From NCBI GenBank assembly GCA_022315425.1, contig JAIUPT010000016.1:186001-250000 (forward strand): a stretch of 64,000 bases of DNA, written 5' to 3'. Position numbers and translations under genes: made by a program. The DNA is from Pseudevernia furfuracea. Taxonomy: Eukaryota; Ascomycota; Lecanoromycetes; Lecanorales; Parmeliaceae. Position 1 is the first letter of the stretch; each line of letters starts with the position of its first letter. This document shows, one piece after another, positions 11,121 to 22,700 of the stretch. The notes beneath the pieces were generated by a model. The model searched no databases. It was not told the origin of the DNA and saw nothing but the letters and a program-made list of their open reading frames with translations.

Positions 11121-11362
11121 CAAATGTGTCCTGCAGATAGAAGTGATGTATTGTTTGTGATTGGTGACCCCAGATCGCTGGATCGTGCACCGCAGTCAGT
11201 CAACACTAGGAGTAACATGACTCGACTAGTGGACAACATACGTCGTGATCAATCAGTAGAAAGAGAAACTCAAGCGATTTGAAAGTTTGAAGAGGCATAG
11301 CAAGCAATCGGTTGGAATAGTGTGGAGTTCGGAACCTCTTCGTGCTGTATCTGGCCTTCTGT

Positions 11363-14300
11363 TCAGGTTCCGCGCTCCCGTTGCAGCCTCTCCAGGTATC
11401 TCGTTAGGCTTTTCGGATCGTCGGCTCTGAAATCGCAGAGGTTCTTGAGTAGCTCTTCGACAAATTCGAATTCTATGTCAAGGTTTTCCTTCACAAGTTC
11501 CGTCATCTCGTCGGTCCACCCGGCGGGTGCTGGGGCCGGTGTTTGTGTCTGTCTCAACTTCTCCACGTATAGTTCAATGCCCTCCATGTCTGGCATGTCT
11601 GGCTCTGACTTGTTTGTGGGGTAGGAGGGATCCATCTTAATGAAACTGACGATTGTGTCGAGATCCTTTCCATCATCAAGACCTTTTATGACGAGATTGG
11701 TCATGCTGTCTGTCCATCCACCAGGCTGCTCCATTTGGTCCAAACTTTGACCTTCAACCTGTCGTTTCAGCTCCACCAGGTAATTCTCCAGACCCTTCCC
11801 GCCGACTCTTTGGAGCAATGGGAAATGTCTAAGCAGCAGCGTCCCGGCTAGCTTTATATCCCCAGTCCGCACCCATCCTTTGGCCCATTGCCTCATTGAT
11901 CCTGTGAATCCTCTAGGCATCTTGATTTCTCCCTGTGGCTGAGAAACTACTGGCCGTCGAGCGTTCCTCAAACTCTGTGACTGGAACCGTCCTGGTAAAA
12001 GATCGGCATCTACGTGCTGGGACTGGAATAGTCCTGGTAGTGGAGGCTGATCCATACTCCCGTTCTGGTTTGGCAAGGCAAAACCCTGACCATGTGCGCC
12101 CGTCTGTCGCTGCACATAAGCTTCCGAATTATTCACATGCGGGAACTCCCCCGGCTGTTGAACTTGTTGGGCCGCTTGCATTGGATTTGCGGGGGGCACT
12201 AGAAGAATGTCAGTGCTATTTACAACCCATGTTGCATCTCTACTCACTGCTTCGAAGCGTATCAAGGATATCGGCAAGTGATCGGGGTGGATTGCCAGTC
12301 TCTGATGCTTCCGGCATGATGTTATTCTGAATCTCAGAGGCCTCGCCCATGATCAAATCGTCCTGTCCTTGGCGAGCATTCACAGTCGCAAACTCTGCAG
12401 ACCTGCCATGAGCCCCTGTCTCATCAGCCAAAACCATGGTCTGGTTCTTCCCAGGCGATTGTAAGATCCCCAAAACTGCATCTTTTTGAACCTCAGAATC
12501 CGTGTTCAACAACCTCTGAAGAGCATATAGCTTCTCATTCGCGGCCCTCGCCTGCCTGAGAAGTACCGGTCGCTTCCTGAAATCGCACTGCTGGAAACGA
12601 CCCTCGTCGATGCTGGCTTCTGATATAGCGTACAGAAGGTCGTTCTTGTCGGGCTCCGGCTGTTGAACCTCATGTTTGACGGACGCCAGCGTCCTCTTCG
12701 CTTTGTTGAGCTCGTTGAGGAGCAAGCGTTCACCACAGATTCTAGGAATGCCCTGTTCCCCAATCTCTTCCAAAATACTATTAGCCTCGTCCATCTCTCC
12801 GGCTGTTGAGCTCGACTCTTTCTTGTTGTCTGCAGGCTCTGACTCCGTTTTTTTGGTGTCCGCGAGCTCTGCAGCAACCTTGTTCCTCTCGATTTGTGAC
12901 TTGAGATCTCCGACCTCAGCCCGCAGCTTGTTCCCGGTCTCGGTGGCTTCGCTCAACTTTCCCACCATTGTTCTCCTCTCACTGCCTAAATGTACCTGAA
13001 ACCTCTTTTTTGCCTCTTTGGCAGCGCTGGTATCCCCCTCCTCGTGCTCCATGTTGCTATCCCCATCCTGCTGGACTGCTTCGTTCCAGACGTCCACCTC
13101 TTTTGCATCGACAGCCATTTTCAATCGGCGCGCAACTTCAACTCCCACTTGATGCTCAAGTCGAGAGTTGTTCTCGCCAACTGTTTGCTCTAAATCTTGG
13201 ATCTTTCGATCTTTCTCATTTATATCATTTATAGCGTTTTGGTGTTGCTCGGCTATCCGCACCTTCTCTTCTTCGAGGGTTTGTACCTGAGTACGAGCCT
13301 CTTGCTCATTGTTCTTGGCGGCCTCAACTTGGCGTGCAACTTCAACTCTCACTCCCACTTGATGCTCAAGTCGAGAGTTGGTCTCGCCAACTGTTTGCTC
13401 TAAATTTTGGATCTTTCGATCCTTCTCATTTATAGCATTTTGGTATTGCTCGGCTATCCGCACCTTCTCTTCTTCGAGGGTTTGTACCTGAGTACGAGCC
13501 TCTTGCTCATTGTCCTTGGCGGCCTCAACTTGGCGTGCAACTTCAACTCTCACTCCCACTTGATGCTCAAGTCGAGAGTTGGTCTCGCCAACTGTTTGCT
13601 CTAAATTTTGGATCTTTCGATCCTTCTCATTTATAGCATTTTGGTGTTGCTCCGCTACCCGCACCCTCTCTTCTTCGAGGCTTTGTACCCGAGTACGAAC
13701 CTCTTGCTCATTGTTCTTGGCGGCCTCAACTTGGCGTAGCAATCCATCCGTCAGTTCTTTGACCTTTTGGCCTGACTCCAGATTAGTTATTGTCTGCTGG
13801 AGTTCAGTAGCCGTCTTGCGCTGGTCATCCAGCTGCTTTTGCAGACGCTCCTCCACGGAGGCTGCAAGCTGCTCAGAAGCCGCCGCCGTCAACCTCAGTC
13901 GCTTATTCATTGCGTCGAGCTCTTTGATAACGGTATTTCTCTCTCTCATTGCATCCTGATGCTGCTGCTTTTGCTCATCTATCTGGTGGCGAGCGTCTAT
14001 GAGATTGTCGTGAACCATTCTTCTTGAGCAAATGAGTGAATTCCGCTCTTGGAGATTCTGGAATGCTGCATCTGCCATTGCCTGCGCATGCGTTGCCTTT
14101 AGCTTTCGGATGCGGTCTTCAACCCCTGTTGTTGTTTGGTCCGCAAAAGCTCTTGCCTCTTGAGCTGTTCCTTCAGCTCTCTTGGCCCGACGTCTCAACT
14201 CCTCAATCGTGCTTTCATCCGACATTTCGGCCTTTTTGCTGCCACCGCACAGGTGCCAATTTTCAACTCGCAGCTCTGAGGCTTGTTCTCTCGCCACACC

Positions 14301-14990
14301 CCTTTCGTGATCCATCTCCCGCATCGCTACATTTTGGCCGATGATGACAGCCTCGAACGCTTGCCTTGCGCTGTATATCTCGTCCTCCCTCTCGTTGTTT
14401 TCCATGCGTAGATTTCTCATGTTACGCTCATTCTGTTGCATCACCCATGGAATGAGAGAGGACAGACTCATAGCCGCCAAACCACGACTGTCTCCAGGGT
14501 CCGCCATTTGACGTATGTAGGCCTCCAGCGTTTCCTTCTCTTTCACCATTTCAGACAGATCACTGATAACACGCTCGGTGTTCTCGTCTGTGTTACCAGG
14601 TGTTACCGAGGGAGGTGTGATCTGGGCGGCCGGCTCGTCGTTGCTTTGTTGTGATGGTGTGGAAATCAGCCGGCTATCTTCACCTGCACTGATTTCCATA
14701 GGGGTTTTTTGAATGATGACATCTTTGATGACATTGTGATTTTCTTGGGGGTTCAATTCCGTGGGGATAACTTGAAGCATGGCTTTAGAGGACTCATGTC
14801 GTAGTAGTTTGCTGGGAAATGACCCCATCGGCAGGGCGAGGTCCTTAACTGCAAGAAACAGGTCCCGCACATCCTGATTTGATGCATTTAAGAATGGAAG
14901 GATTAAGATGCCGATGAAGGTGGTAAGAAGTATAAGAATAACAGCAGTCAAAAGAGTCAGGAGTAAGAGGTCTGCCATACTGCCAACCAT
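11363..14990 (-). CDS. Long coiled-coil membrane protein, family member 3
   Basis: Two exons, 14990-12248 and 12198-11363; the 49-bp intron (12247-12199) runs GTGAGT to TTCTAG. Product 1192 aa. Unlike members 1, 2 and 4 it begins with a strong hydrophobic stretch (about residues 5-35, LLLLTLLTAVILILLTTF), probably a signal anchor. Residues about 140-720 are coiled coil with three 67-aa repeats (NAINEKDRKIQNLEQTVGE). The family module is at about 730-846 (LLLNELNKAKRTL; RPVLLRQARAANEKL). Exon 2 encodes a Gln/Pro-rich linker and three tandem modules starting GFTGSM, GWTDSMT and GWTDEMT, each closing with LxxYLxxLKRQ, YVEKLRQ or YLERLQRE. The anchor implies membrane attachment with the rods exposed; the rest is unknown. 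Confidence 0.85.
13125..13730 (-). repeat. Three tandem 201-bp coding repeats in member 3
   Basis: The string GCCTCAACTT recurs at 13321, 13522 and 13723, exactly 201 bp apart. The 67-aa unit keeps frame. The copy at the 13.1 kb end is slightly divergent and carries an extra NDI insertion. Confidence 0.9.
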
Positions 14991-15790
14991 GACTGGAAGC
15001 TGTGATGATGTGGACGGCCAGCAGCCAAAGATGTGTCGTAACGCAGTAATGTAATGAGTATGTTTTGTTTGAAAGCTTGTGAGCCTGGTATGTAATGTGG
15101 TTGAGGTATGTGTAGAATGGTTGTGGGAAGTTGAGAAAAGATTGCGTTGTTGTGGAAGAAGGTTGTTGTTATGACGTTGCTACGCGAATTTTGGAATATC
15201 CTCAACACCGAGAAATTTTCCCGCCCCCAGTCAGAGCAGGGATGAGTCACCGACACTCTGAGGTGCTTGGCAGTTTCTAGTACGTCTTCCCGGCTCTCGC
15301 CTCTAGTCGCTTGCTACTGAAGACAAAACGACTTATACCCTGGCCTCTTGTTATGCTTTCCTTGTTCATTAATAACCAATGCAAACACAGCGCCAGAACA
15401 AGGCTAGAGGGTGGGTAAGATCTACTGAACTCATGTTCCAAGCAGATCAATGTCGTACCCTGGGGGCTCATTCATTTCGAAACCATGCACCACAACAACA
15501 GTCTCCCGATAATGGCGCCATACGGGCAGAGAGAGCGTTTAAGCGGCTCATGCCGAAAGTGTTTGATCCTGTCAAGTCAGATATGAACTCAATTCAACAT
15601 ACTGAGAAATGAAAGCCGTTCAGCGTTGAGCGCGTCCTTTTGCAACGTTTAAGAGGCGAGCTAGTCATGATTGGCAAATACATAGCGGTTCTGACCTCGG
15701 ATCCTGCTCTGACGAAGGACCATGAGAACTTGCTCTGGTATATAGCCTTCGAAAATCCATTCCTCGTCCTTCCTATCTGACAAATTCCCA
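14991..15790. other. Upstream region of member 3
   Basis: Presumed promoter with the shared element at 15192-15209 and TGAGTCA at 15243-15249. The remaining sequence shows no supported gene. Confidence 0.5.
15192..15209 (-). promoter_or_regulatory. Shared upstream element, member 3 copy
   Basis: TGGAATATCCTCAACACC lies about 200 bp upstream of the ATG of member 3. A TGAGTCA (GCN4/AP-1-type core) follows 34 bp further out. Confidence 0.45.
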
Positions 15791-16650
15791 GGGAATTTGT
15801 GGCATCCTACTGGCCACACAAAGTGGGCCCAGAGTCTCTATAAAACTTCGTCAGCTAGAAGCAAGAACCAACGAAATCTCCACCAGTGCAGCTTTTTTGG
15901 AAGTTCGGGAGGAAGTCGAGCCATAGCCTTTCCAAGAGACGGCTTTGGAAAAACTGTCGCCAGAAACCTGTGGGAAGATCTATCGCTACCTACCCATTAT
16001 TTTGTCCACAATCCCAGGCTGCTCTCGCAACCACCGTGAGGAGAATTTCAAGGACAAATTCGGTATTCCTGTGTTCTCTGCCAAACGAAAAGCCGATACG
16101 GATGTTGCTGATCCAAACGTTCCCTTTAGATATTTTACTATCGAACCCACACCTCCCAATCACTTCCATTTGAGGTCCCCAAGCCTTGCTCTTCCGCGGA
16201 TGTGCCGGCAACAACGAGGCGCATCGCATGTTCTACTGCAGTAAGCGCTTCCCTTTGCTAACGCGCAGGAGTTATTTGCACCCCTCAACGCAGACCTATT
16301 CGCCGAATGGAACTCGAAAATACCCGCATTGGAAGTTTTTTATCTCAGATGCCGATAAGAGAGATGAGTATACCTTGCTTGCATTTACACAATACGCTTG
16401 ACTCCATCGGGGGAAGAGGCAGATGGGCACGCCTTGCAAACGCTAATAGAGCTAGCAAATTGCAAAAATCTTTCCAACATCTACTTGGACGTGAAGCAAG
16501 GCGAAGAAGCTTTGTACCTACACCTACTACATACCTTTTCCTTCGAGAACGCTATACCCAACACCTACCTCTAGACCTTCACACAAAAACCCCATCCCAT
16601 CAGAAGACCCTTCTACCACACCAGTACTCTCAGCTTCTGAGGCTGGAACT
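15790..16650 (+). pseudogene. Relic of an F-box-like/LPPEIR-type gene
   Basis: Frame fragments line up, in order, with the intact proteins at 22993 and 26359. An F-box-like start LSPETCGKIYRYL lies near 15950, a degraded RMCRQ near 16200, LPFANAQELF near 16250 (compare FLANPQEL) and KQGEEALYLHLL near 16500 (compare RVGEEMEYVNFL). Stops and frame changes interrupt every segment and no open frame spans them. Confidence 0.55.
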
Positions 16651-16839
16651 AGGACATTTGGTCCTGGATCTACGAAAACAAGTCACTGTGAAGGAAGGTT
16701 GGCTCACTTGCTCACTGCGGTGCAAACTTACTCTGCGGCCAGGATGACCGGCTCTCAGCAGGCTGATGCAGTACGGAGATCGCGGCGTCAGGGTCAGTGT
16801 GAATGGACCGTTATACTCAGAGAAAGTATAGGGAGAGAC

Positions 16840-17470
16840 AAGGGGATAAGATGCCCAGTAACCGTGGAGGTAGACATCCTTCCTTCACCACCCTTCTACG
16901 GGACTCCACAGAGACAGCTACCTCTCGAGGTGCGCGAGAAAATTTACGGGTCTTTGCTCGCAACTGCAATACCTCATGCCAACTTCCAGCTCAGTCCACT
17001 AAGCGATCAATTAGAGGTCCCAAAAGCGACTGTGCAAACCGTCTCAACGTCAATATAATTCCACCTTGGCTCCTCCGCAAATATCTTTTTGTGGCCAGCG
17101 GTAAAGGATTCTCAAACTTCATCGGCTCAAGCAAACCGTGCCTCTCTACTCTTTGCAGCAACAGCGTTACTTCTCTGGCTGTGAAGGATCTGGTGCGGGG
17201 GCACGATTTTCTAGGCAAGCGCCAATACGAGATAGACTTCCTAGCGATCTTGGCATGCGCTGACATGGGAGCGTTGCGACACCTCCGTACAATAGGTCTT
17301 CATGTTGTGCAGGGCAAAAGAAATAATACACGAAATTCTTGCTTCGTCTCTCGGGTATGGAACGAGGTATAGTAAAATTCAGAGCGCGACTTGATGGAAA
17401 GTGCAGGATGAGGAATGGAAGCTTCAATAGGCCTGCTTCGGTATCAGCTCGGACGAGCAGCGGACTGGTG
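16840..17470 (+). pseudogene. Second adjacent relic of an F-box-like gene
   Basis: LPLEVREKIYGSLLATA at about 16919 matches the LAPEIRETLFINLLATPP start of the 22993 protein. After a stop and a frame change, another frame gives FVASGKGFSNFIG, NSVTSLAVKDLVRG and LRHLRTIGLHVVQG, matching the SYYLANSQEF, TITSLCLKDL and LRKICLCMRVGQ segments. At least two frame changes and several stops. It sits in tandem with the preceding relic on the same strand. Confidence 0.65.
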
Positions 17471-18442
17471 ACGCAAGACTAGCTCAAGAGCAACAGCACA
17501 GTAGTTCCAATCTCTCGCAGCCTCGCTTGGAAGAAGGTGGAGAATGTTTCGGTTGAGGTCGAGATTGGGCAAGCTAGCGAGGAGAGCCCCATGCCATCAG
17601 AAATGCAGCTTCTGATGGAGAGATTTGGGCGTTGCACGGCAAGCTAATTACAAATATATTGAAGAGAATGCCGAGCCAGCTCGTTTCCTTAGCCACCTGG
17701 TTGAGTAGTGTGTAGGAGACTAAGTCGCGAGAGAGTTTGCAAGGTAGGTACACATTTCGTGCCAAGGCCGTTGCTACATGTACGTATGTCGTACTGATAT
17801 GTACACGGACTTCGACTAGCGTCCTGGCCCAACGAAGTTGAATGGAACATCGAGTCCTTTTACAATGTTTACAATGAATCAAGATTCCAATCGCTTGTGT
17901 GCCAATAGATGGAGAGAGACTAGAACGTGCTGCATGAGGAACAATCAAAAGCTTCAGGACAAGAATTTGCCATTCGATCTTGCTATCGACTCCCAAACGC
18001 CAACGCCTTTTATCTGTAAAAATAACGCAACAATCTCTCTATCATGTCTTGTTGAGGCCTTCATGATGTCCTCTCATCCAAGCCTTTCGGTATCATGCAA
18101 CATCTCCGACATCGATCCCGACACACCAAACCTCCACCTAATCTCAACTCTGATCTCCACAGGCAAGCCTTTCCAGCACTGTCATAAGAAAGTATTTGAT
18201 CAGTAGCCTACCGCTTCAGCCCAACTGAAAAACCGAGACGGAGCTATTGAACAAGGTTAAAGAAAAATAATCTGTTGTCAGCACGACCGTGGCTCATAGC
18301 CTACACTCTCGTATTGTTGAAAAGATGTGGTCGAGTTGTAGGCTAAACCAATCGCAAGCCCCCCCCCCATTTAGCCATGTCGATGCAAAACTGGGGCGGG
18401 AAGTGAAGCGTGCTGTGTAAAGGATGATGATGTTGTTGGGAA
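17471..18442. other. Intergenic with dispersed repeat
   Basis: Contains copy 2 of the repeat (17948-18150) and a C10 run at 18359-18368. No supported gene. Confidence 0.5.
17948..18150. repeat. Dispersed repeat, copy 2
   Basis: Collinear blocks shared with 10948-11120, including AAACGCCAACGCC and AACGCAACA, with small gaps. It may be a relic of a duplicated gene flank. Confidence 0.6.
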
Positions 18443-21400
18443 TTACTGGTCCCGGATTGCCGGGTCTATGATTCCTAGAGGAACTGAATTGGCTGGTCCT
18501 GCGTTGCGGCGAGCCTTTGGTAGCAATCTCTTTCGGTTCGAGATTTCCTCCCGAGTAGAAAGCCGGGCGCCGGTTGAGACCTCTTGGCCTTGAATACCCC
18601 AGTCATCGGGAGCGACGTTGTCCTCGTGGTCACCATATGTTGGGCAACCTAAAGGAGCTCCGGAGCGCTTTCGGGAATTTGTGTGAGGCGTAAATTGCTG
18701 ACTGTCGTTTGATGTGCCGAATATGTCTTCGACTGGTTGAGCGGCATCCTCGTCGCCTCGTGGTGCCATGAGTATTGAAAGAAGGTGGTCCACCTTGACA
18801 TCAGGGCTCTCAGCCAGGAGGCCTTTCAATCTCTCCAACGTCCACTTCGCCGCTTGGAGTTGTGCGAGAAGCACAGGTCGCCCTTCATCTTGGAGGAGGC
18901 GCACATCAAGCTCATTGAAGTCAGCGCCGTACAAATCTTGGCTCAGAGTCTCGTTTGTTTTGTTGCCATAGATCAGATTGTATTTGAAAAAATTCATGCT
19001 GCAGTTTGCTGTTTGGAGTTCGCTGTGAAGGTCCGGTAGTCTAGACCATTCCGCCATCTTGCTCGTTTCTTCGTTGAGGAGGTCCAAATGGCGTTGTCCG
19101 TCGCGTCTCTGGTTCTGAATTTCATTTTCTAGGTTCGTCGCCATTAAGTCCCGATGGCTCCTACCATTTATCGCGGCCACCTGAAGTTCGAGCACTTCTT
19201 TCTCGGCCTTTGTGGCTCGGGCCTCCATCTTCTTGATATTTTGGCCGCTGGAATGAAGGTGGCTCATTTGATGACTCCTATCATTTACCGCGGCCCCCTG
19301 AAGTTCGAGCACTTCTTTCTCGGCCTTTGTGGCTCGGGCCTCCATCTTCTCGAGATCTTGGCCGCTGGAATGAAGGCGGCTCATTTCAGTTGCGAGATCT
19401 TTTTCCCGGCTCTGCAAATCATCCTCGTTGCGCCGTAACTCCTCCTTTTTCTCGTTCCAAGCTGCCGCCAACTCGTGGTCTCGACGTTGGCAATCAGCAA
19501 CTATCTCTCTGTTGTGCTGTTCTTCCAAGCCTCTCTTGTGCAAGAACCATTGGTTACGAAGCTCCCGAAGGTCCTCAAAGCCTTGGTTGAACCCGACTTC
19601 GAGCTCCCGCGTTCTATTGGCGAATCGCTCTCCTAGCGTCTGCTCCGCCCCTTCGAAATTAGCTCTCAATTGTGTCTCTAGCGTTGCTGATCTCTCTGCA
19701 GCCTCACGCAAGTCTCGGTTCTCGCTCTCCAGGTGCTCCACTTGCTCCTGGGCCTGGGGATTGTATGCGTTTGCGGCATCTCCGGCCTGTTTCTCCCATA
19801 CGCCTCTCTGCGCCTGTAGGGCATTGACACTTATCTGAAGGGTATCTGCTCTAGCATTCGCCGCCTTCAACGCTTTTGCCAAAGATGCTGCTGCATTCTC
19901 CGACTGTGTGTTATTATGCTTGGGCTTGGAAACTCTCAAATTGCCGCGGTGCCCATTCTCCCAAGATTCCAACTCTTTGTCCATCTTCTCATTGTTTTCC
20001 TCAAGATCTTGAGTTCTGGTTCGAAGACCTTCAGTCTCAGCTTTGGCCCTAATCAGTTCCATGCGCTGATCTGCTTTCAAAACATTCATCTGACTCTTTA
20101 GCGCAATGCATTCCTCCTCTTCTGCACGATACCTATCCTCCCACCTCCTGCCCCACTTATTCAGAGTTTTGACATCGCGTTCATGGCTCCCGATCTTGCC
20201 TTTGGCTTCGCTGAGGTCTTTCCGAGTTTCGCTCAACAATGCAGCAGTTTCTCGAAGAAATTTTCCATCTGCCCCGGCTGCCTCCTTGAGATCGTCAATT
20301 TCTCGCTGTTTGAGATCTCTTTGGGTACGGAGTTTATCCTTCTCCTTCTCCTTCGTAGCCAATTCCTCCGTCTTCGATTTCTTCAACTGGACTAACTTCT
20401 CGTGCATTTCACACACAGTGCCCACTTGAGCCCTGTGAAACGTGATGACCGGCTGCAATCGACGAGCGATCTTGAGTCGGTCTTGTAGTCCGTTATTCCA
20501 TCCGCGCATCTCGTTCAGCTCTTGGCGATGTTTGGTTTGGATGCAGATAATCCGATGTTCCATCTGTCCATGTGCCGTCTTCAGAGCCTTCACGGAGCCT
20601 GTGGTGACTTTTTGGCATGTGTCAAACGTTGCTTTAACCTCTTTTGCCAAATCTGTGATACGATTGTCCTTGGCTTTGTTATCCTCGTGCATATCTTTGT
20701 ATTTGATTTGGAGTTCGCGATAGTCGTCGCGAGTCTGTTTTCCTTGTTCGTCTCTCGATTGCATCTCCTCTTTTAGATCGCGAATGATGCGATACAAATC
20801 CTCTTTCTCATCTTCAGATTTTTGTTTCAATTCTTCTCTCTTTACCCGCATGTCATCCTTCTCTCTTCGGTGTTCCTCCTGACTGTCTTTGTATCGCTTT
20901 CTGATGAACTTAACGAGGCCAGCAGTGTCTATTGTATGTCGGCTGAACATGCCTCGAGGGTCAGCCTCACGACGGATAGCGTCTTCCATGGCATCCATAT
21001 CTGCCAGCGGGACCATAGGTACACTTTCAGTACTGGCAGATGTGTCTTCGACCGATTCGGTGTTGGAGGCTAGGTCTCGAGCTACAGAATTCTCGGGATT
21101 AGTAACACCCCTTCAAGGTAGCAAATCTGGCAAATAAGACGGGCCGAAGGGGTAGAGAACTTTCAACATATGACAATATATCTTGCAATCAGATATGTAG
21201 AAGAAAGCAAAGAGATTGCACTCCGGGAGGTTCATACCAATGATTTTTGGAGGGCTGTAAGTACCAGTGAAGGAGACTCTCCGTCGCTCAGGCCACGTGT
21301 CGTCGTCGTTCTTCTCGACCGCCGAGTGAGTTGAAGTGCTTGTGGCACGGTCTTCCACCCAAAACGCTGGAATTTGTTCCATATCTGGTCCTGAGAATGG

Positions 21401-21481
21401 TGTTATACGCACGCGTGTAGGCCACCCAAGGGCGGACGTCACAGCTTTGAAAAAGCGGAGACCAGCTCTAGGAAGAGACAT
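18443..21481 (-). CDS. Long coiled-coil protein, family member 4
   Basis: Two exons, 21481-21238 and 21081-18443; the 156-bp intron (21237-21082) runs GTATGA to CTGTAG with a TTACTAAT branch-like site, and the phase is kept. Product 960 aa. Exon 1 begins MSLPRAGLRFFKAV, resembling member 1. Residues about 130-760 are charged coiled coil with two 39-aa repeats (MEARATKAEKEVLELQ). The family module is at about 770-862 (RPVLLAQLQAAKWTLERL, then VDHLLSILMAP). A polar tail follows, without GWT modules. If exon 1 is not used, translation could start at the ATG at 21016, giving 857 aa. Function unknown. Confidence 0.8.
19150..19385 (-). repeat. Two tandem 117-bp coding repeats in member 4
   Basis: CTGAAGTTCG occurs at 19181 and 19298, 117 bp apart. 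Each unit encodes 39 aa with SGQxxxKMEARATKAEKE. In frame and highly similar. Confidence 0.85.
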
Positions 21482-21667
21482 GGTTGCGAGGTCTGATAAT
21501 GCAAGCTTAAAGGGCTCGAAATGTGTGTATTGCTTGATGGTAAAAGGTTGCTCGTGAACAGGTGGTTGTTGAAGGTGGTGGATGAAGATGGTAAATGATG
21601 GGAAATGGAAAGAACACAAGTGTGCGGTTTTTGAAGTAAGCACTGTGGAAATTTGGCCTTGGCACTT

Positions 21668-21702
21668 GGGAATGTCTTCAACACTTCTTTAGTCATGAGT
21701 CA
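21668..21702 (-). promoter_or_regulatory. Shared upstream element plus TGAGTCA, member 4 copy
   Basis: GGGAATGTCTTCAACACTTC (21668-21687) is followed by TGAGTCA at 21696-21702, about 190 bp upstream of the ATG at 21481. It is the best match to the family consensus. Confidence 0.5.
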
Positions 21703-21848
21703 TATCGGCAGATCAAAGTTCCGAGATGGCTAGGCTGGACTTGAAAGCGGTAGTCAACACCTAACAAGTCGTGATACGGACGACAACTCCACCGCTCGTT
21801 CATATACTTTGAACATCAAACCCTCGTTACTCAAATTCATCTCCTAAC

Positions 21849-22118
21849 ATGGCAACATGGCCTTTTTCCGATGCTGGGGGGATCCTAAAGAACGTTAGGC
21901 CTTTTGTTTACCGCTACTGGACAAAACCGGCGCCTCCATATCCGCGACCTTTCTTACTCTCCTTATCAGCCGCTAAACCATGGCACATCAAAATCAAGCC
22001 AAATCTTGAGGAAGCCAGAGCTATGCATTCGCGAGAATCTTGGTTCAGAAGCAGAACGAAAGAAGTTGCTTGGGAGTGCCCGCCTCTTGAAGGCCCAAGA
22101 AATAACCCGCGCCATTAG
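21849..22118 (+). CDS. Doubtful 89-aa reading frame
   Basis: The ATG follows CTCCTAAC and opens MATWPFSDAGGILKNVRPF. No domain is recognised. An overlapping frame carries a charged helical stretch (EAERKKLLGSARLLKAQE), suggesting a frameshifted coding relic. It lies between the member 4 promoter and an F-box-like relic. Confidence 0.2.
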   Translation: MATWPFSDAGGILKNVRPFVYRYWTKPAPPYPRPFLLSLSAAKPWHIKIKPNLEEARAMHSRESWFRSRTKEVAWECPPLEGPRNNPRH

Positions 22119-22259
22119 AGGACAGCCGATCATAAACGTGCAGACGATAAGGACGATCGAAGTTATTCGAGAGGTGCATCGACCTCCACAACTTCTTGCC
22201 TAAATCTATCACAAACTAGTAGCCAATCCACCGACACACGCAGGTCGGGAGCTGACTAC

Positions 22260-22700
22260 ACAAGGCGCCTGGGCTGAGAACAAAATTCAAACGGGCTAGC
22301 TACGCCTATAACAACATCTTTCATCTTCAAGCCTCATGCCTTGCTGTTCTTAGAACATGCCGCCAAGTCTATGTCGAAGTTCAACCAGTGTTCTATGCGC
22401 GATGTCGCAGGTAGTAGCCGAAAATCTTTGAAGTCATAGAGATACAGAGGCGGTTTGGCATGCAAAGCCAAGGCATGGATCGGAAGCGAGGATCTACTAG
22501 GTAGCTACTCAGTCGAGTTCATAGTCTTTCAGTGTCCCAATGTGAAAATTCGCCTAAGAAACGTACAGGTGTGACTATGTGGTTGGCCGACTTAGCGCGA
22601 GGACGAAGCGGCCTGATAATACCCGTAATCTATCCTAACAGAAAGAGCCCACATTAATATGCGCTATATTCTACAGTACGGAAAGCTATAAGGCCCTCCA
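22260..22700 (+). pseudogene. Relic of an F-box-like gene next to the intact copy
   Basis: At 22323-22403 the plus strand encodes HLQASCLAVLRTCRQVYVE followed by VQPVFYAR. This is nearly the DLKASCLAVLQTCRQIYLE...FYAR segment of the 22993 protein. Two adjacent stops follow at once and no flanking frame extends it. It lies about 600 bp upstream of the intact copy, so it is probably a broken tandem duplicate. Confidence 0.7.

Larger units (their letters stand above)
10442..11362. other. Intergenic between members 2 and 3
   Basis: Presumed promoter of member 2 plus a segment at about 10948-11120 that resembles 17948-18150. No gene supported. Confidence 0.5.
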
